This document shows positions 6,183-7,864 of a stretch of 7,864 bases of DNA, piece after piece. The notes under the pieces were generated by a model. That model had not been told where the DNA came from. It was given only the letters and a program-made list of their open reading frames with translations, and did no database searches. The position numbers and the translations under genes were made by a program. The first letter of the stretch is position 1. Each line of letters begins with the position of its first letter. This DNA is from UBA5266 sp002411545 (GTDB taxonomy: Bacteria > Bacteroidota > Bacteroidia > Bacteroidales > WCHB1-69), in assembly GCA_028693085.1 (NCBI GenBank), contig JAQUWC010000088.1, forward strand, positions 1 through 7,864. Reading direction: 5' to 3'.

Positions 6183-7535
6183 ATGACGCATCTGAAAAGT
6201 CCGCTTGCCTTGGAGTTTGATAATATTGGAAAATTGTTGTGGCAATATTCCATACCATCCATTATAGCAATGGTTGCCACCTCATTATACAATATCATCG
6301 ATAGTATATTTATAGGACAAGGCGTAGGAGCGATGGCCATATCCGGTTTAGCCATTACCTTTCCTTTTATGAATTTAGCGGCAGCTTTCGGATCCTTGAT
6401 AGGGGTAGGGGGTGCGGCCATCATGTCGGTGCGTTTGGGAGCCAAAGATTATCGCAGCGCCGAAGAGATTTTAGGAAACCTGGTCTTGTTAAACGGTATA
6501 ACGGGACTCTTATTTACCTTTTTCGGATTGGTGTTTTTAGATCCTATTTTGGTGTTTTTTGGATCCAGCGATGTTACCCTTCCCTATGCGCGTTCTTTTA
6601 TGAAGATTTTGCTCTATGGAAATATTATTACGCATTTATACTTCGGATTAAACGGATTGATACGATCGTCGGGCTATCCGAAGAAAGCCATGTACAATGT
6701 GTTGATATCGGTGTTGGTGAATTGTATATTAGCTCCTTTGTTTATCTTTGGACTGGATATGGGCATAGCCGGAGCTGCCTGGGCTACCTTAATTGCTCAA
6801 GCCACAGCCTTTGTATTTGAATTAGCACATTTTTTTAATCAATCGAGTTATATTCGTTTTAAAACCGATACATTCGTTTTAAAGAAAAACCTGGTCTTTG
6901 ATATCATTTCTATTGGGGTAGCTCCCTTTTTATTAAATGCGTGTGCTTCGTTGATTGTCATTGTGCTAAATCGTAAGCTACTCTTTTATGGAGGAGATTT
7001 GTCGGTGGGAGCATTTGGCATCATAAATCGCATAGGGACGTTTTTTGTCATGATTGTACTCGGATTAACTCAAGGAATGCAACCCATTGTCGGATATAAT
7101 TACGGAGCTAAAAAATATAAAAGAGCACTTAAAGCGTTTAAATATACCGTGTTTTGTGCCGTATGTATTACGAGCAGCGGTTTTTTGTTGGGAGAAATTA
7201 TCCCTAAACAAATGGTTGCTATGTTTACAACCGATGCGAAATTGATAGCTATCTCTAAGGAAGGCTTGCAAATAATGATGTTGATGTTTCCTTTTGTAGG
7301 TTTTCAAATGGTGGTTAGTCAATTTTTTCAATCCATAGGGAAAGCCAAACAAGCGGTGTTCCTATCTTTGTCGCGGCAGATGTTATTCCTCTTACCGTTT
7401 TTGTTTATTTTACCCTACTTTGGAGGAACCAAAGGAGTATGGTTTAGCATGCCGGCATCAGATTTTCTCGCTACCATTGTGGCTGTTGTATTGTTTGGAA
7501 AACACTATTTAACGTATAGACATAAAAGCAAATAA
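6183..7535 (+). CDS. MATE-family multidrug/metabolite efflux transporter
   Basis: A 450-residue integral inner-membrane protein with 12 predicted hydrophobic segments in two six-helix halves, the normal size for MATE antiporters. These export cationic drugs, dyes or metabolites in exchange for Na+ or H+. Helix 1 carries the family pattern YNIIDSIFIGQGVG (36-49, D40). The loop RLGAKDYRSAEE (84-95) and the second-half QGMQPIVGYNYGAKKYKRA (297-315) are characteristic MATE motifs, and LIRSSGYPKKAM (159-170) matches the usual inter-helix loop. The pattern resembles the MepA/NorM-like group, but substrate and coupling ion cannot be read from sequence. It is a single-gene unit: divergent from dut, with its own promoter candidate and a strong hairpin terminator 220 nt after the stop. 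The start at 6183 gives a short cytosolic N terminus, as in relatives. Confidence 0.93.
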   Translation: MTHLKSPLALEFDNIGKLLWQYSIPSIIAMVATSLYNIIDSIFIGQGVGAMAISGLAITFPFMNLAAAFGSLIGVGGAAIMSVRLGAKDYRSAEEILGNLVLLNGITGLLFTFFGLVFLDPILVFFGSSDVTLPYARSFMKILLYGNIITHLYFGLNGLIRSSGYPKKAMYNVLISVLVNCILAPLFIFGLDMGIAGAAWATLIAQATAFVFELAHFFNQSSYIRFKTDTFVLKKNLVFDIISIGVAPFLLNACASLIVIVLNRKLLFYGGDLSVGAFGIINRIGTFFVMIVLGLTQGMQPIVGYNYGAKKYKRALKAFKYTVFCAVCITSSGFLLGEIIPKQMVAMFTTDAKLIAISKEGLQIMMLMFPFVGFQMVVSQFFQSIGKAKQAVFLSLSRQMLFLLPFLFILPYFGGTKGVWFSMPASDFLATIVAVVLFGKHYLTYRHKSK

Positions 7536-7623
7536 AATACTATCCAACACCAAATACACTCCAAGCAATCGTATTTCTCTGTCGTTGATACAGATAATTC
7601 AGCGGGTGAAAGTTCCCAAAAAC
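7536..7623. other. Intergenic segment with possible group II intron-like scrap
   Basis: This segment just after the MATE gene has no coding frame with family character. Bases 7602-7617 (GCGGGTGAAAGTTCCC) recall the GGGTGAAAGTCCC element found near the 5' part of some bacterial group II introns, here with one extra T. No reverse transcriptase or domain V is present, so at most it is a decayed relic. The resemblance is from memory and short. Confidence 0.25.
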
Positions 7624-7732
7624 AATTACGAATTACGAGGAAGTCGCTAGTCTTGGGTCCCAAGTCGTAAGTCAACGCACTGAAAAACAGATAACAGACA
7701 ACTGAGAACTAAAAAAAAGTGCCGTGTGCCGA
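7624..7732. repeat. Mosaic of degenerate 7-nt tandem repeats
   Basis: Four tracts with a strict 7-nt period lie one after the other. AATTACG occurs twice (7624-7637). GTCNNNN occurs five times, with GTC at 7643, 7650, 7657, 7664 and 7671. AAC-initial units (AACAGAT, AACAGAC, AACTGAG, AACTAAA) occur four times from 7686 to 7713. GTGCCGT/GTGCCGA occurs twice (7719-7732). The GTC tract also contains the odd palindrome CTTGGG-T-CCCAAG (7652-7664). Such heptamer tracts resemble the short tandem repeats found between genes in many bacteria. No coding potential is evident. The region separates the MATE gene from the downstream terminator. Confidence 0.7.
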
Positions 7733-7756
7733 GAGGTTTTTTCGTTCCGAAAAATT

Positions 7757-7792
7757 AGTCAGGGGGTGATTTGGATTCACCCCCTGACTTTT
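7757..7792. terminator. Strong, probably bidirectional hairpin terminator
   Basis: A perfect 13-bp inverted repeat (AGTCAGGGGGTGA at 7757-7769 and its complement at 7777-7789) encloses a 7-nt loop. On the + strand it is followed by TTT after the stem, then AAAA. On the minus strand the stem is followed by AATTTTTCGG. It can therefore stop the MATE transcript from the left and a leftward gene from the right. It lies between two apparently convergent genes, as a shared terminator would. Confidence 0.85.
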
Positions 7793-7864
7793 AAAATTCC
7801 GAGTCGAATTTTATGGAAGAAATCGAAACCCGCCGGGGCTGTTTTGTGTCATATTTCGCCTTCA
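7791..7864 (-). CDS. Possible C-terminal end of a leftward gene, unrecognised (runs off window)
   Basis: On the minus strand an open frame enters from the right edge and ends with TAA at 7793-7791, directly beside the hairpin terminator. It offers 23 codons ending VSISSIKFDSEF. The final alternating hydrophobic strand with terminal Phe would suit the last strand of an outer-membrane beta-barrel, but this is far too short to assign a family. The support is position: the stop abuts a terminator whose minus-strand side has a good T run. The competing reading is a rightward gene starting at ATG 7813 (MEEIETRRGC...), also open to the edge. Confidence 0.35.
   Translation of the reverse strand, partial: KAKYDTKQPRRVSISSIKFDSEF

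Noticed and set aside
7065..7352. Minus-strand open frame inside the MATE gene
   Set aside because: The MATE reading carries family motifs through this stretch; the antisense product has no recognisable features. The frame at 6161-6445 minus is rejected likewise.
7624..7732. CRISPR array
   Set aside because: The repeat unit is 7 nt with no spacers, and no cas genes are present.
7813..7864. Start of a rightward gene (MEEIETRRGC...)
   Set aside because: Only 17 codons are visible with no ribosome site or promoter seen; the leftward frame ending at the terminator fits the context slightly better.

Overview
The window looks like a piece of a Bacteroidales (phylum Bacteroidota) chromosome. The signs are protein sequences closest to Bacteroides/Porphyromonas-type homologues (SufB, the long form of PyrF, dUTPase, short DUF721 and Smr proteins), moderately low GC, weak or absent Shine-Dalgarno sequences, a secreted TPR protein with a VSA|Q signal cleavage site, and a near-perfect Bacteroides-type -7 element (TAnnTTTG) before the MATE gene. 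Genus cannot be fixed by eye.

Layout. At 1-1877 on the + strand lie the 3' end of a GDP-mannose pyrophosphorylase gene and, 17 nt later, a complete sufB. Meeting sufB tail to tail is a tight leftward cluster (5973 down to 1889): dut, a secreted TPR protein, a DUF721/DciA-like protein, a Fur-family regulator, pyrF and a small Smr-domain protein. Its gaps are 15, 3, 26, -8 and 11 nt, so it is probably one transcription unit or two nested ones. A 209-bp divergent intergenic region separates dut from a rightward MATE transporter gene (6183-7535). The last 330 bp hold no complete gene. They contain a possible group II intron-like scrap, a mosaic of degenerate 7-nt repeats, a strong 13-bp hairpin terminator and probably the last 23 codons of a leftward gene running off the edge.

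How the genes fit together. The leftward cluster mixes pyrimidine metabolism (PyrF makes UMP; Dut makes dUMP and keeps uracil out of DNA), a probable replicative-helicase loader (DUF721/DciA) and a possible nucleic-acid-acting Smr protein. With them are a Fur-type regulator and an exported TPR protein. The first three suggest a nucleotide/replication theme, but common regulation is inference. ManC serves GDP-sugar supply for surface glycans; SufB serves Fe-S cluster assembly.

No defence system, CRISPR array, prophage, transposase, rRNA or tRNA was seen. The points most worth checking are the period-7 repeat mosaic, the Fur protein lacking the structural zinc cysteines and overlapping pyrF, and sufB without sufC/sufD beside it. 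I see no convincing new multi-gene system here.
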